Shown piece after piece: positions 18,517 to 26,958 of a stretch of 50,748 nt of DNA; within the stretch, counting starts at the first letter, position 1, and each line of letters opens with the position of its first letter. The notes beneath the pieces are model-generated. The model was not told where the DNA came from and searched no databases. It was given only the letters and a program-made list of their open reading frames with translations. A program made the translations under genes and the position numbers. Source of the stretch: Elusimicrobia bacterium CG_4_9_14_3_um_filter_62_55 (GTDB lineage Bacteria; Elusimicrobiota; Elusimicrobia; UBA1565). The stretch covers positions 1 through 50,748 of the forward strand of contig PFUL01000049.1 of the NCBI GenBank assembly GCA_002790095.1, given 5' to 3'.

Positions 18517-18566
18517 ATTGCATATAACTGCAATTTAGACGCGTCCAAATTGCAGCTTCATGCAAA
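18517..18566. repeat. Long imperfect palindrome, operator-like
   Basis: Core CTGCAATTT-A-GACG/CGTC-C-AAATTGCAG (18528-18555) is a 28-base palindrome with one mismatched pair. Matching TTGCAT and ATGCAA extend the symmetry outward to 18517 and 18566. It lies just upstream of the ATPase remnant and after the AbiEii-like gene, so it may be the former operator of the lost gene. Confidence 0.6.
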
Positions 18567-18636
18567 CCGGCCTCGCAACCACAGTCCGCGAGGCGCAGTG
18601 CCCTTCGCTCGCGGAGCGCGGGCGCGTTCTCCGCCG

Positions 18637-19392
18637 CTAACTCAGCCGGCCGACGCGCTTGATCAGATCGGCGATTTCAGGAGCGGGTTCGCGCGCGGCG
18701 AGCTTCTGAAATCCCGCCAGCAGTTCGATGCGGAATTTCTCGACTTTCGCATAGACCTCTTCGGCCGGCAGCGCGGGATCGAGGGCGAAGCCGCATGCCT
18801 CCGCCGACAGGGTCGCTCCGGAAACACTGATGATGAGCCCTTCCGGGGTCATCCCCGCATCCAATTCTCGGCCGCCGGCCATAAGAGATTCCAAGGTTCC
18901 CGCGCCGGGACGATCGAGAATCCAGAGCAAATCGTAGAGATCCTTCTCCCCGCAGCGGCTAATGAGAGCGGCCGTCTTCATTTTCAACAGCGTATCGAAG
19001 TCGGCGACGACGACGCCGTCCGGGAGCGTCTCCGAGCGTCCGATTTCATGCAAGCGCGCGTGCAGAGCCGCGTCGACGGTGAAATCGCGATCCCGAAACC
19101 GGACGCCCGCCCGAAAGAACTGGGCGGAGTCGGACCGGACGTCGATCTCGGCTCCGATGGAAACCAGAGAGCGGACGGCGAGCGCCGCGGCACGCTGGCA
19201 GGCCTCGTCGCGCGTGAACAGGTCCATGTCGTCGGACCTGCGATGCCCGGCGTAGTAGCCGGCGAGGGCGGTCCCGCCTACGAGCATCACGCCCTCAATG
19301 CGCTGCGCGAACACGTGCCGGATCGCACCGAGCAAAGGCGCCGGAAGAACGCGCTCGCTTATCGCGGCATCGGGGCGAGGTGCAGCCGCCAT
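18637..19392 (-). CDS. AbiEii-like nucleotidyltransferase (putative toxin)
   Basis: About 251 residues. The motif VGGTALAGYYAGHRRSDDMDLF near residues 35-60 is the nucleotidyltransferase signature of AbiEii/DUF1814 proteins: GG for nucleotide binding, then H-R-x-S-x-D-x-D-x-F with the metal-binding Asp pair. A later Asp strand (DFTVDAAL) and KMKTAALISRCGEKDLYDLL complete the family pattern. AbiEii enzymes act as toxins in AbiE phage-abortive systems. The ATG at 19392, after GAGAGGG, is preferred over 19458. It overlaps the Xre gene upstream by 34 bases, so the Xre protein is the probable antitoxin. Confidence 0.75.
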   Translation of the reverse strand: MAAAPRPDAAISERVLPAPLLGAIRHVFAQRIEGVMLVGGTALAGYYAGHRRSDDMDLFTRDEACQRAAALAVRSLVSIGAEIDVRSDSAQFFRAGVRFRDRDFTVDAALHARLHEIGRSETLPDGVVVADFDTLLKMKTAALISRCGEKDLYDLLWILDRPGAGTLESLMAGGRELDAGMTPEGLIISVSGATLSAEACGFALDPALPAEEVYAKVEKFRIELLAGFQKLAAREPAPEIADLIKRVGRLS

Positions 19393-19838
19393 ACCCTCTC
19401 TAGATCCTGCCGGCGGCCGGGCGGCAGGAACTTCATGTAGTCCGGAAAACGGCTCCAAACGACGCGGCCCGCGGCCTTTGCCGCCCCGTACAACCCGTAC
19501 GCCTCAACCAGGCGGGCGAGCGCCTTCGGTTCGCGCCGCTGTACGGCCGCCGCGAAATCCTCGAGATCGGGATACAGCCGATCCCACAGCAGCGCGGCCC
19601 GAATCGCTGCTCGTCGTTCTCCCAAATCCGGCAACGGCTGCGCGAGGTCGGCGGCATCGACGCCAAGAGCCGTGCAAAGCCTGAGCAGGTGAGCGGATTT
19701 CACTTCCGCGAAACCGTCGCGCGCGGACTTAAACCACAACGAAACCGCCTGCCGGGACACTCCTGACAGTCTCGCGATGTCACTATGGTTGAGATTGCGA
19801 GCTTTGATAGCGATTGACAATGAATCGATACATATCAT
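19359..19838 (-). CDS. Xre-type antitoxin paired with AbiEii-like protein
   Basis: 159 residues. An Xre helix-turn-helix opens the protein (LSIAIKARNLNHSDIARLSG, VSRQAVSLWFKS), followed by LLRLCTALGVDAADLAQPLP and a helical C-terminal domain (ALARLVEAYGLYGAAKAAGR, then VVWSRFPDYMKFLPPG) common to regulators paired with nucleotidyltransferase toxins. A frame opens at 19892, but that lies inside and upstream of the promoter; the ATG at 19838 is the first after the -10 box. Base composition at the start is AT-rich, unlike neighbours, in keeping with transfer. Likely autorepressed through the inverted repeat over its -35 box. Confidence 0.75.
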   Translation of the reverse strand: MICIDSLSIAIKARNLNHSDIARLSGVSRQAVSLWFKSARDGFAEVKSAHLLRLCTALGVDAADLAQPLPDLGERRAAIRAALLWDRLYPDLEDFAAAVQRREPKALARLVEAYGLYGAAKAAGRVVWSRFPDYMKFLPPGRRQDLERVWRLHLAPMPR

Positions 19839-19850
19839 TTTACTAATAAA

Positions 19851-19897
19851 ATAATACTTAAATAGAATTCGTTTGTCAAGCATACTTGACAAACGAA
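19851..19897 (-). promoter_or_regulatory. Promoter with operator hairpin for the Xre/AbiEii pair
   Basis: On the minus strand TTGACA (19874-19879), exactly 17 bases, TATTAT (19851-19856). The -35 box lies in one arm of a perfect 13-bp inverted repeat with a 4-base spacer (19868-19880 and 19885-19897, TTCGTTTGTCAAG). Transcription would start near 19844, about six bases before the ATG. This is the expected layout for autorepression by the Xre protein. The repeat is also 45 bases downstream of the CsgG-like gene and could help terminate it. Confidence 0.7.
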
Positions 19898-19940
19898 GGA
19901 GCGGCGAACCTCGGTGCCGGCAACCACCGTAGGCGCGGGC

Positions 19941-20873
19941 CTAGTCCGCGAGGCGGCAGATGTCCTTGGGCTGCGGGGCACGCCCGGTCTGCTTGAGCAT
20001 GTGCGCGATCGAACCCTCGCCGTTGGCGCCGAGCGGGCCGGTGACGCGAACGGTGCCCAACGGCTCTTCTTCGTGGCCGAGCACCAGGCCGGTGGTGGGG
20101 TCCGTGATCTGCTTGCCCAACGAGAAGCAATTGAGCTCCTGGCCTTCTTCGATGCCCATCGTCGGACCGGCGTTCAGGTAAACCGAGTCCCCCCGGACCC
20201 CGGCGATGCGGCAGGTCCAAGGCTTCTTCGAAACCTGCGAAACGATGTTTTCGGTGAACTGAACGATGGCCTGGCGCAGCGCCTTGCCCTCGATCGTTTC
20301 GTCGTAGCCGCCGCGTCCGCCCAGGCCCAGCACCGAGCCCTTCGCGTTCTTGGCGATGCCCGTGCCGGAATCGGCGAAAATCACCTGACCGGTCTCCGCG
20401 TCGACGATGCGGATGTCGACAGTCGCCTCGGCGGTCTGACGCTTAGACTGAACGATCACATATTCCGAGCCTTCCTGCTTGACGCCGAATTCGGACACCG
20501 AACCGGTCACGATCGCGTTGAGCCCCAGGATCTGGCCGACCTTGACCACCGTGCGGGGGTCGATCGCGCCGGAGGCCTGCAGCTTCTGCTCGGCCATAAT
20601 CTTATCGAGCTTGTCGCGCTCGACGACGACGAAACGCCCGGTCTTCGCGAGTTCGGTGACCAAAATGTCCGAGGCGGCGCTTCCCAACCGCGAACCGTAG
20701 GCGGTCTTGTTCTCGAATTCGACGACGCCGATGCGGCGCTTGGGGCCGACGTACTTGGAGCTGTGGCGCTTCGTGAGCGTCGCGCTGTCGGTGCGTTCGC
20801 GGCGGGCCGAGGTGCGCGGCGCGCAGGACGCGGCGAGGACGACGAGGGAAATCAACGGAAGTAGGCGCTTCAT
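19941..20873 (-). CDS. CsgG/HfaB-family lipoprotein
   Basis: 310 residues with a lipobox (LVVLAASC, Cys near residue 17). The CsgG core is clear: RRIGVVEFENKTAY, ASDILVTELAKTGRFVVVER, LGLNAIVTGSVSEFGV, VDIRIVDAETGQVIFADSG and a final QAIVQFTENIVSQVSKKPW. CsgG forms an outer-membrane secretion pore for curli; HfaB relatives export holdfast anchors. A C-terminal domain of about 90 residues (VRGDSVYLNAGPTMGIEEGQ, VLGHEEEPLGTVRVTG) is an addition found in some homologues. It is the last gene of a run of four envelope lipoproteins and may be their export or assembly partner. Confidence 0.85.
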   Translation of the reverse strand: MKRLLPLISLVVLAASCAPRTSARRERTDSATLTKRHSSKYVGPKRRIGVVEFENKTAYGSRLGSAASDILVTELAKTGRFVVVERDKLDKIMAEQKLQASGAIDPRTVVKVGQILGLNAIVTGSVSEFGVKQEGSEYVIVQSKRQTAEATVDIRIVDAETGQVIFADSGTGIAKNAKGSVLGLGGRGGYDETIEGKALRQAIVQFTENIVSQVSKKPWTCRIAGVRGDSVYLNAGPTMGIEEGQELNCFSLGKQITDPTTGLVLGHEEEPLGTVRVTGPLGANGEGSIAHMLKQTGRAPQPKDICRLAD

Positions 20874-20879
20874 CGTAGG

Positions 20880-21479
20880 TTATCTCCTTGGAAACGACAT
20901 CATCGCTCGGTCGACGGCCTGCCGGGATTCCTGATCCATCGGTTTCCCGTAGGCCTTTTCCGCCGCGTTCTCCAGCACTCCTTCCAGAAACGACAGTTCC
21001 GCCTTCTTCCTGCTCAACGCCGCTTTGGATTTCTCGAAGCGGCCGGTATTCTTCCAAAGCGTCTCGCCGGATTTCCCGTCGACCACCGACAACTCCAGCT
21101 CGACGATCCTGCGGCGAACAAAACCCAGGTTCTGATCGCTGAAATCGTTGACCATCCCGACCACGTAGCGATCCACTCCCAGCGCCGCGGCCACCTTCTC
21201 GGAAGCGATGCTCCTCAATTGCCCTCCGTCCGAAATCCCGATCCCGCGCAGCGCGGCGTCGGCTGCCTCCAACGGCACCGGATCCCATCCGAAGCCCGAG
21301 AGCTTTTGCTGCGTCAGTTCCCGCAGCAGCTGCGGTCCCCTGAGGCTCGTCGACATGCTGTTAAACGGCAGAACCGCGATATCGCCGCGCAATTCCGGGA
21401 CCGGCCTCACGACCGCCGGCCTCGGTCCCGCGCACGCCGCGAACGCCGAAGCGAACGCAAGCGCGAGTCCGACCTTCAT
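20880..21479 (-). CDS. GNA1162/DUF799-like lipoprotein
   Basis: 199 residues, lipobox SAFAAC near residue 15. The fold resembles the TolB-N-like domain of GNA1162/DUF799 lipoproteins: DIAVLPFNSMSTSLRGPQLL, then VAAALGVDRYVVGMVNDFSD, VELELSVVDGKSGETLWKNT. These occur beside CsgG/HfaB genes, as here, where csgG-like follows after 6 bases. The C-terminus is helical (LENAAEKAYGKPMDQESRQA). Role in outer-membrane assembly inferred from context. Confidence 0.65.
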   Translation of the reverse strand: MKVGLALAFASAFAACAGPRPAVVRPVPELRGDIAVLPFNSMSTSLRGPQLLRELTQQKLSGFGWDPVPLEAADAALRGIGISDGGQLRSIASEKVAAALGVDRYVVGMVNDFSDQNLGFVRRRIVELELSVVDGKSGETLWKNTGRFEKSKAALSRKKAELSFLEGVLENAAEKAYGKPMDQESRQAVDRAMMSFPRR

Positions 21480-21480
21480 C

Positions 21481-22626
21481 CTAAAACTTCTTCGTCGCCG
21501 CTTCGACTTCGATCCGGTACGACGAAATGGATTTCACGCTCAGCCCGAAATCGCCCATGGAAGGCAGCGCCTTCGCGAGCTCTTCGGCGGCGACGCCCTC
21601 GGTGGTCACCTGCAGTTCCGCCGCGCCGTCGCGATATCCGGCCAAAGCGGCCGTCGCGATGTCGGGCTGTCCGCGCAGCGCCTCGATGAGCTTCTGCACG
21701 TCTTCGACCCCCGAAACACCCTTCACCGAAATCGTCACTTCGACGCGCGCGCCCAGCAATTGTCCGAGTTCGTCGGCGATTTCGTCGCCCGCGAGCTTGC
21801 CGGCGATTTCCAGCGCCTTCGCCCGGGCGACATCCGGGACCGGATCGAGACCGGAGGCTTCCCGCGTACGGCTCGCGAGGACTTGTGCGGTCTCCGGCTT
21901 GATCACCTGAATCTGAATGCGCGAACGGAAGGAATGAAAGCCGCCGAGGTTGACGTCGCGCAGTTCGTGAACGCTCGCGTCCCCGGTCAGCACCAGGTCG
22001 GCGCCGAGGTCCCTGCCGATGCCGGCGGCCGCGGCGGAATCGGAAAGATTCTTTCCCTTAAACCGGGCGAGCGCGGCGTCGTCGATCACCTTAAAGCCCT
22101 TTTCAAGCAGCGCCTTGCGCAGCGCGCCGGCGGCGCTCGTTTCACGCTCCGCATCCCAGCGGCCCGCGCTCGTGACGAAAACCGCGACCGACGGGTTTCC
22201 CGGAGGCGGGGGCGGACGCATCAGACCCAGCTTCTTCAGGTCGCTGCCGACCTTTTGATACAGCACCAGCGCGCGGATGCGGGTTTTGTAGAACCCGTCC
22301 TCCTCCCGCTCGTCGATCACGTCGTATTTGCGCACGTAGCCGGACACGTTCGCCAGGATGTTCTGGTCCACGGTCACGGCTTTCGCGACGCGGGTCTTCG
22401 CCGAAATGAAGACCCCCACGACCCGTTCAACCGCCTTCTTCTGGGCGTCGGCGAGCGAGGCTCGCTTCGTGCCGAGAAGATCTTTCGGGTCGTGGGGGCT
22501 CCATCCCTCCGCCTCGATGACTTCCCCTTCCTCGTTGGGACCGGGCTTGAGCCGGCTGCCGGAGCAGCCGACCAGAGAGACCGTTAGAACGAGGGCGAGC
22601 AATCCTCGCGGCGAAAGACGCGGCAT
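21481..22626 (-). CDS. Lipoprotein with LPP20/FlgT-like domain
   Basis: 381 residues with a lipobox (VLTVSLVGC). The N-terminal half (SLADAQKKAVERVVGVFISA, NVSGYVRKYDVIDEREEDGF, YKTRIRALVLYQKV) has the pattern of LPP20/FlgT N-terminal domains. A TolB-like alpha/beta module follows (LRKALLEKGFKVIDDAALAR, GADLVLTGDASVHEL), and the last 100 residues form a repeated beta-alpha unit (VEVTISVKGVSGVEDVQKLI, then AAELQVTTEGVAAEELAKAL). One base separates its stop from the next gene, so it is co-transcribed with the GNA1162-like and CsgG-like genes. Confidence 0.65.
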   Translation of the reverse strand: MPRLSPRGLLALVLTVSLVGCSGSRLKPGPNEEGEVIEAEGWSPHDPKDLLGTKRASLADAQKKAVERVVGVFISAKTRVAKAVTVDQNILANVSGYVRKYDVIDEREEDGFYKTRIRALVLYQKVGSDLKKLGLMRPPPPPGNPSVAVFVTSAGRWDAERETSAAGALRKALLEKGFKVIDDAALARFKGKNLSDSAAAAGIGRDLGADLVLTGDASVHELRDVNLGGFHSFRSRIQIQVIKPETAQVLASRTREASGLDPVPDVARAKALEIAGKLAGDEIADELGQLLGARVEVTISVKGVSGVEDVQKLIEALRGQPDIATAALAGYRDGAAELQVTTEGVAAEELAKALPSMGDFGLSVKSISSYRIEVEAATKKF

Positions 22627-22627
22627 C

Positions 22628-23086
22628 TTACTTGAACTTCACGCCCAGCATCTTTTCGGCGCGCCTTCGCGGAAGCTGGATCGTCACGACCGCTCCGTCG
22701 TCACCGGTGAATTCCGTCTTCACGATCTCGGCGCCCTTGACCATCTGGCTGAGAGTCTCGATCATCTTCTGCTCGCCCATGATCGACATGTCCACCGTCT
22801 GGCCGGACTCGAGCTGAGCGCCCTTGATTATCGTCAGCAGTTCGTTGTGAGCCTTGATGATCGCAGCGTCGCGGGAAAGCGCGCGCCGCTGGGTCATCGA
22901 CGGGAGTTTCGGATCGGCCGCGGCGATGCCGATGGCCTCGAAATACTTCCTATGGATCGAATCCTGCGCGATCACGTCCTGAACCTCTCCGTCCTTGACC
23001 ATTCCCTTCTTGTGGCACGCCGTCATCGCGCCGGCCGCGAAAACCATCGCAAGCACCGCGAGAATCCGTCCGTTGTTGATGCGCAT
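22628..23086 (-). CDS. LPP20-like lipoprotein
   Basis: 152 residues, lipobox FAAGAMTAC near residue 24. The rest matches LPP20-type surface lipoproteins: YFEAIGIAAADPKLPSMTQR, ALSRDAAIIKAHNELLTIIK, then a closing beta strand VVTIQLPRRRAEKMLGVKF. A very strong GGGAGGAAG precedes the ATG, marking it as the first gene of the four-lipoprotein operon ending at 19941. It is likely abundant at the cell surface. Confidence 0.7.
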   Translation of the reverse strand: MRINNGRILAVLAMVFAAGAMTACHKKGMVKDGEVQDVIAQDSIHRKYFEAIGIAAADPKLPSMTQRRALSRDAAIIKAHNELLTIIKGAQLESGQTVDMSIMGEQKMIETLSQMVKGAEIVKTEFTGDDGAVVTIQLPRRRAEKMLGVKFK

Positions 23087-23113
23087 ATACTTCCTCCCTT
23101 TGCGACTAACGAC

Positions 23114-25078
23114 TCAAGCGTTTTTCGCGCCGACCGCGGCCGACGCGCGCTCCGTGGGTATCACGAAGAAAAAAGTACTTCCCTGCCCCGAAGACGATTC
23201 GAACCAAATCCTTCCCCCGTGCCGATCCACGATCTGACGGCAGATCGCAAGTCCCAGACCCGTACCGGGCGCAGGCATCGCGTTCCGGTTGGAAGCCCGG
23301 AAAAATTTCTCAAAAACCCGTCTTTGCTCATCCTCCGGGATCCCGATTCCGGTGTCGGAAACCCGCGCGAGAAGGCCTTCGCCCTTATTTTCGAGGCCGA
23401 CGGTCACCCGTCCCCCCTCCGGGGTAAATTTTATCGCGTTAGAGACCAGGTTGTCGAATACCTGTCCGAGCCATTGGGTGTTTCCGTGGGCCGCCGGGAG
23501 CTCTCCCGAGGCGGAAAGTTCGAGCGTGATGGAGCGGGCTTGCGCCGCGAGACGCTGTCCCTCGAGGCATTTTTGGGCCGTCTCGACGAGATCGATGCTT
23601 TCCAGCTCGATTTGGACGCCGCCTTCGAGCTTCGAGAGGTCCAGGAGGTCCGTCACCAAAAGGTGAAGCCGGTCGGCGGCGCTCTTGACGATTTTCAAAA
23701 ACCGGCGCTGCTCGGCCGGAATCTCGCCGGCGTCCCCGTCCAACAGAACGGCCAAAAAACCCTGGATCGAGGTCAGGGGAGTTTTGAACTCGTGACTCAC
23801 GGTCGAGACGAATTCATCCTTCATCGAATGCATCCGCTGCAGCTCGAGGTTCGTATCCTGAAGTTTTTTGGAAAGCACGGCGCTCTCGATCAGCACCGCC
23901 GCCTCCTCGGCGATCACCTGCACGAAGCCGATATGATCCTCCGAAAATAGATCCTTCCTAAAGCTCCCGACCCGCATCACGCCGATGCGCTGGCTTTCAA
24001 CGCGCAGCGGCACGACCATCAGCGAGCGGCAATTCCACAGCTTCGCGTAGTGTGCGATCACATCGGGGTCGTTCTGAGCGTCCCCGGTGATGAACGGCTT
24101 TCCAAAACGGAACACCCGCACCGAAGAGGAATGTTCGTTGGTCAACGGAATCCGGTACATACCGTCGCTTTCGTTGACCCCGAAGGCGCCCGGCAAGGTG
24201 ACGAGTTCGCCGGTGTCCTGGTCGAAGGTCAAAAACGCGCAGATGTCCGCATCCAGGGATTTCGCGACGATCCCGATGATCGCCGACAAGACGTCCGACT
24301 GATCGGGGTGCTCGGAGATGATGTCCGTCACCTCTTGAAGCGTCCTCATCTCCTTCGCCCGCTGAATCAACTGAAGATTCGTTTCGTCGAGGCGCTGCAT
24401 CGTCACGTCCAATCCGCCCTGAAGCCGCTCTCGGGCGCGATCGAGTTCCCAGAAGCGGGAAGCGCGGTCGGCCATCGACGTAAAATAAGCCGCGAGCGTT
24501 TCGAGCGGCTCCTTGTGCCGGTCGGCGGCCTCGGCGTTGGATCCGTACGAAACCGCGGAGATAAGACCCCACAGTCGGTCCCGCGTTCCCCAGGGGACGA
24601 AGCGAATCGCACGGGCCCCGCGCACCGACAACAACCGCCCGCAATTTCCCGGGAGTTCGCCGGAAACCTTCCAACCCTGTTCCGTGGAGAAGGCCTTATC
24701 CCAGAGGGCCTCCTCGAGTTTTAGATCCGCGGGCTCCAGGGATTCCAGCGATCCCGAACGAACGATCAGGTCTCCGTCCGTGCCGTCGAAAGCGCCCAGG
24801 GGCGCGCGGCGGAACCAAACGAACACATCGAGTCCCCCGAACCGGGCCAAGAAGCGGTCCACCCCGAACTGCACGGATTCGGCGAAAGATTCGGGGGTCT
24901 CCGGCATGGGATGCGCCTCGAGGAGTTCTTGGGAGAACGCGCCCCGCTCGCTCCATTCCAGCCGCTCTTGGGAATACTTCGCCTCGACGGGGCCGAGCAT
25001 CCGGAAACGCAGGAACCAATAGACCGCGCCGATGCCGACGATCGTCGACGCGGCGAGCGCTCCGAAAAGCGGGTTCAC
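23114..25078 (-). CDS. GAF-domain sensor histidine kinase
   Basis: 654 residues starting at a GTG that overlaps the upstream stop (GTGA). One N-terminal membrane segment (LFGALAASTIVGIGAVYWFL), an acidic linker region, a coiled coil, then a GAF domain (DVLSAIIGIVAKSLDADICA to FVQVIAEEAAVLIESA). The kinase core has the H box SHEFKTPLTSIQGFL, N box NLVSNAIKFTPEGG, G1 DTGIGIPEDE, F box FEKFFR and G2 GTGLGLAI, so it should be active. No receiver is adjacent. The frame continues upstream to 25381, but that part lies inside the previous gene. Coupling to pilT and the DnaA-like gene suggests control of, or by, surface motility. Confidence 0.9.
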   Translation of the reverse strand: MNPLFGALAASTIVGIGAVYWFLRFRMLGPVEAKYSQERLEWSERGAFSQELLEAHPMPETPESFAESVQFGVDRFLARFGGLDVFVWFRRAPLGAFDGTDGDLIVRSGSLESLEPADLKLEEALWDKAFSTEQGWKVSGELPGNCGRLLSVRGARAIRFVPWGTRDRLWGLISAVSYGSNAEAADRHKEPLETLAAYFTSMADRASRFWELDRARERLQGGLDVTMQRLDETNLQLIQRAKEMRTLQEVTDIISEHPDQSDVLSAIIGIVAKSLDADICAFLTFDQDTGELVTLPGAFGVNESDGMYRIPLTNEHSSSVRVFRFGKPFITGDAQNDPDVIAHYAKLWNCRSLMVVPLRVESQRIGVMRVGSFRKDLFSEDHIGFVQVIAEEAAVLIESAVLSKKLQDTNLELQRMHSMKDEFVSTVSHEFKTPLTSIQGFLAVLLDGDAGEIPAEQRRFLKIVKSAADRLHLLVTDLLDLSKLEGGVQIELESIDLVETAQKCLEGQRLAAQARSITLELSASGELPAAHGNTQWLGQVFDNLVSNAIKFTPEGGRVTVGLENKGEGLLARVSDTGIGIPEDEQRRVFEKFFRASNRNAMPAPGTGLGLAICRQIVDRHGGRIWFESSSGQGSTFFFVIPTERASAAVGAKNA

Positions 25079-26958
25079 GCGAAACTCCCCGGTGCCGGAG
25101 CGCACTGCAGATCCAAAAACGCGTGCAGATGAAATTTCGGATCGTGCACTCTGCGATAGGGCATCCACGCCAACGGCACGCCCCCCTCGCCGAGCAGATG
25201 CTGCACCACGTAGCGGCAATCCCCTTCGTTCTCCGCCAAATCGGCCCCCGGCTGCGGCCCGAGGACCAGTGCTGCGTCCGCACCGCCCTGATAGGCCTCT
25301 TCGGCCAGCACGAACGGCACGGTCGGAGCCGGGTCCACGGCGTAAGGCCTGCGAACCGCCTCCGCGAACGGCCACGACCACGAATTAATTTGTCCCGCGA
25401 CCGCGACCCGGCGAAGCGTCCATTCGGCGTGGGCTTCCTGGCCTTGAGGGTAAAGCAACAGCAGGCGGCGCGCGCCCCCCGCGGGAGACGGTGTTTCCGC
25501 GGATTTTTTCTCCAGCTCCTCGGCGGCGATCACTTGCGGCTCGCCGGCCTCCGCCTGAAACAACGTCGGGTGAAGATCGGCGAGCCCCGCAGGCTGTCCC
25601 GCTGCGAGGCGCAAGGATTCGAGCGCTTTCGCTCGGCGCAGCGTCCATCCGAGTTCCCCAAAAATACCGACGGCGGACTGCGCGAACGCCGAGACTTCGG
25701 CCTCCACGCCGGTCAATCCTGCGCTCTCCATCGCGCCTTTGACCGCCTCCAGCCTCTTGTCGCCGGTCGCGACCTTCACTTCGACCGTGTGGCCGCCCGA
25801 AATCCTGATTTCCAGCGCCTGCTCGATCGCAACGATCATTTCCGCTGGGTAGGCGGAAGCCAAAATAATCTGCTTGCCCGCGTCCATAAAGGATTTAAAC
25901 AACGAGACGAGCTGCGTTCGGTTGTGCTCCGCGATCCCCATGAATTGCAAATCATCGACGATCAACGCGCGCGCCTTCGCGGCGAATTCCTCGAGCTCCT
26001 GGAAACGATTTTCCGAAACCGCCCACGCCGCCGCGCGCGCGAGTCTCGAACCGCTGGTGATCCAGACGGGTTCCTCGGGAGTTTGCTGCTGCAGCTTGTC
26101 GGCCAAGGCGTGGAGCAAATGCGTTTTTCCGCTGCCGGGAAGTCCCGAAACGAACAGCGGCTGATAGAGCGAACCCGGACTGGTCAAAATCGACATCCCC
26201 CCGGCATGCGCGAAGCGGTTGAACGCGCCGACTATGAAATTGTCGAGAGAATGCGAAACGATCCGTTCCGTCACCGCCCCGAACAGAGCCTGGGACGCGA
26301 GCTTATGGGAGACGGATTCGACGGCTTCCCCCGGCCCGGCGCCGGCGAGCGGGACCGCTTCGGGCGTGGACGGAGTGATGCCGGGCGCAACCTCTTGGCG
26401 CAAGGCAATGGGCGGACCCTGTCCCGCGAACGGGGCCGGACTCGCTTCAGCCGTCGGCGACAGGTTCAAACCGCCCGCCGACGCCGCGGGTTCGGGGACC
26501 GGAGATAGAGAAATCGGGACGACGTCGTCGGCCGCGGTTTCTTCGACGGTCGGGACGGGCGCGGGAACCGGGGCGGGCATGGGCGCTTCCTCGACAGGCG
26601 CCGGTCCGTCGCCGGACGCGAGGGCGAGCTCAATCGGCAGACTCCCGCCCTCCCCGAAACCGGAGTCCGGCTCCGGCTCCGCTGCGGGAGCGGCCTTGGG
26701 AGTGGAGGCCGAAGCGGCGTCGGGATGGATGCTCCGCATTTCCGATTCAATCTCGGAGAGCTCCTCGTCACTGAGCTTCCGAAGCGACAAACTGAAGTTG
26801 AACTCGGCGTTCCCCTTTTCTTTCTTCGGGCGGCCGCAGACCGCTCCCAGCTTTCGTATCAGACCGTGCACGTCGGCCAACGACCCCTTGACGAACAAGA
26901 GCCGTCGGTTCGGGTCTCCCTTCGTAGGCGACTCTTCGATCTTCCATCGGCTGAGCAT
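25075..26958 (-). CDS. DnaA-like AAA+ protein with novel flanking domains
   Basis: 627 residues in three parts. Residues 1-80 (WKIEESPTKGDPNRRLLFVK, LIRKLGAVCGRPKKEK) form a small alpha/beta domain of unknown family. A Pro/Ala-rich linker of about 110 residues follows. Residues 230-420 are an AAA+ module like DnaA or Hda: LYQPLFVSGLPGSGKTHLLH (Walker A), ARALIVDDLQFMG (Walker B), IILASAYPAEM (sensor I). The DnaA origin-binding helix-turn-helix is absent. The last 140 residues (RRLLLLYPQGQEAHAEWTLR, DAALVLGPQPGADL) are unclassified. Overlaps both neighbours, within the pilT operon. It is not the replication initiator; a motility or polarity role is inference. Confidence 0.7.
   Translation of the reverse strand: MLSRWKIEESPTKGDPNRRLLFVKGSLADVHGLIRKLGAVCGRPKKEKGNAEFNFSLSLRKLSDEELSEIESEMRSIHPDAASASTPKAAPAAEPEPDSGFGEGGSLPIELALASGDGPAPVEEAPMPAPVPAPVPTVEETAADDVVPISLSPVPEPAASAGGLNLSPTAEASPAPFAGQGPPIALRQEVAPGITPSTPEAVPLAGAGPGEAVESVSHKLASQALFGAVTERIVSHSLDNFIVGAFNRFAHAGGMSILTSPGSLYQPLFVSGLPGSGKTHLLHALADKLQQQTPEEPVWITSGSRLARAAAWAVSENRFQELEEFAAKARALIVDDLQFMGIAEHNRTQLVSLFKSFMDAGKQIILASAYPAEMIVAIEQALEIRISGGHTVEVKVATGDKRLEAVKGAMESAGLTGVEAEVSAFAQSAVGIFGELGWTLRRAKALESLRLAAGQPAGLADLHPTLFQAEAGEPQVIAAEELEKKSAETPSPAGGARRLLLLYPQGQEAHAEWTLRRVAVAGQINSWSWPFAEAVRRPYAVDPAPTVPFVLAEEAYQGGADAALVLGPQPGADLAENEGDCRYVVQHLLGEGGVPLAWMPYRRVHDPKFHLHAFLDLQCAPAPGSFA

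Noticed and set aside
22358-23950. 530-residue plus-strand open frame
   Set aside because: Spans the antisense of two lipoprotein genes and the histidine kinase; composition is Arg/His-rich shadow sequence.
25079-25381. N-terminal extension of the histidine kinase
   Set aside because: It lies inside the DnaA-like gene; the GTG at 25078 with GTGA overlap gives a natural start directly before the membrane segment.
25075-26958. Replication initiator DnaA and a nearby origin
   Set aside because: The AAA+ part is DnaA-like but the origin-binding domain is missing, and no dnaN, parAB or DnaA-box cluster is near.
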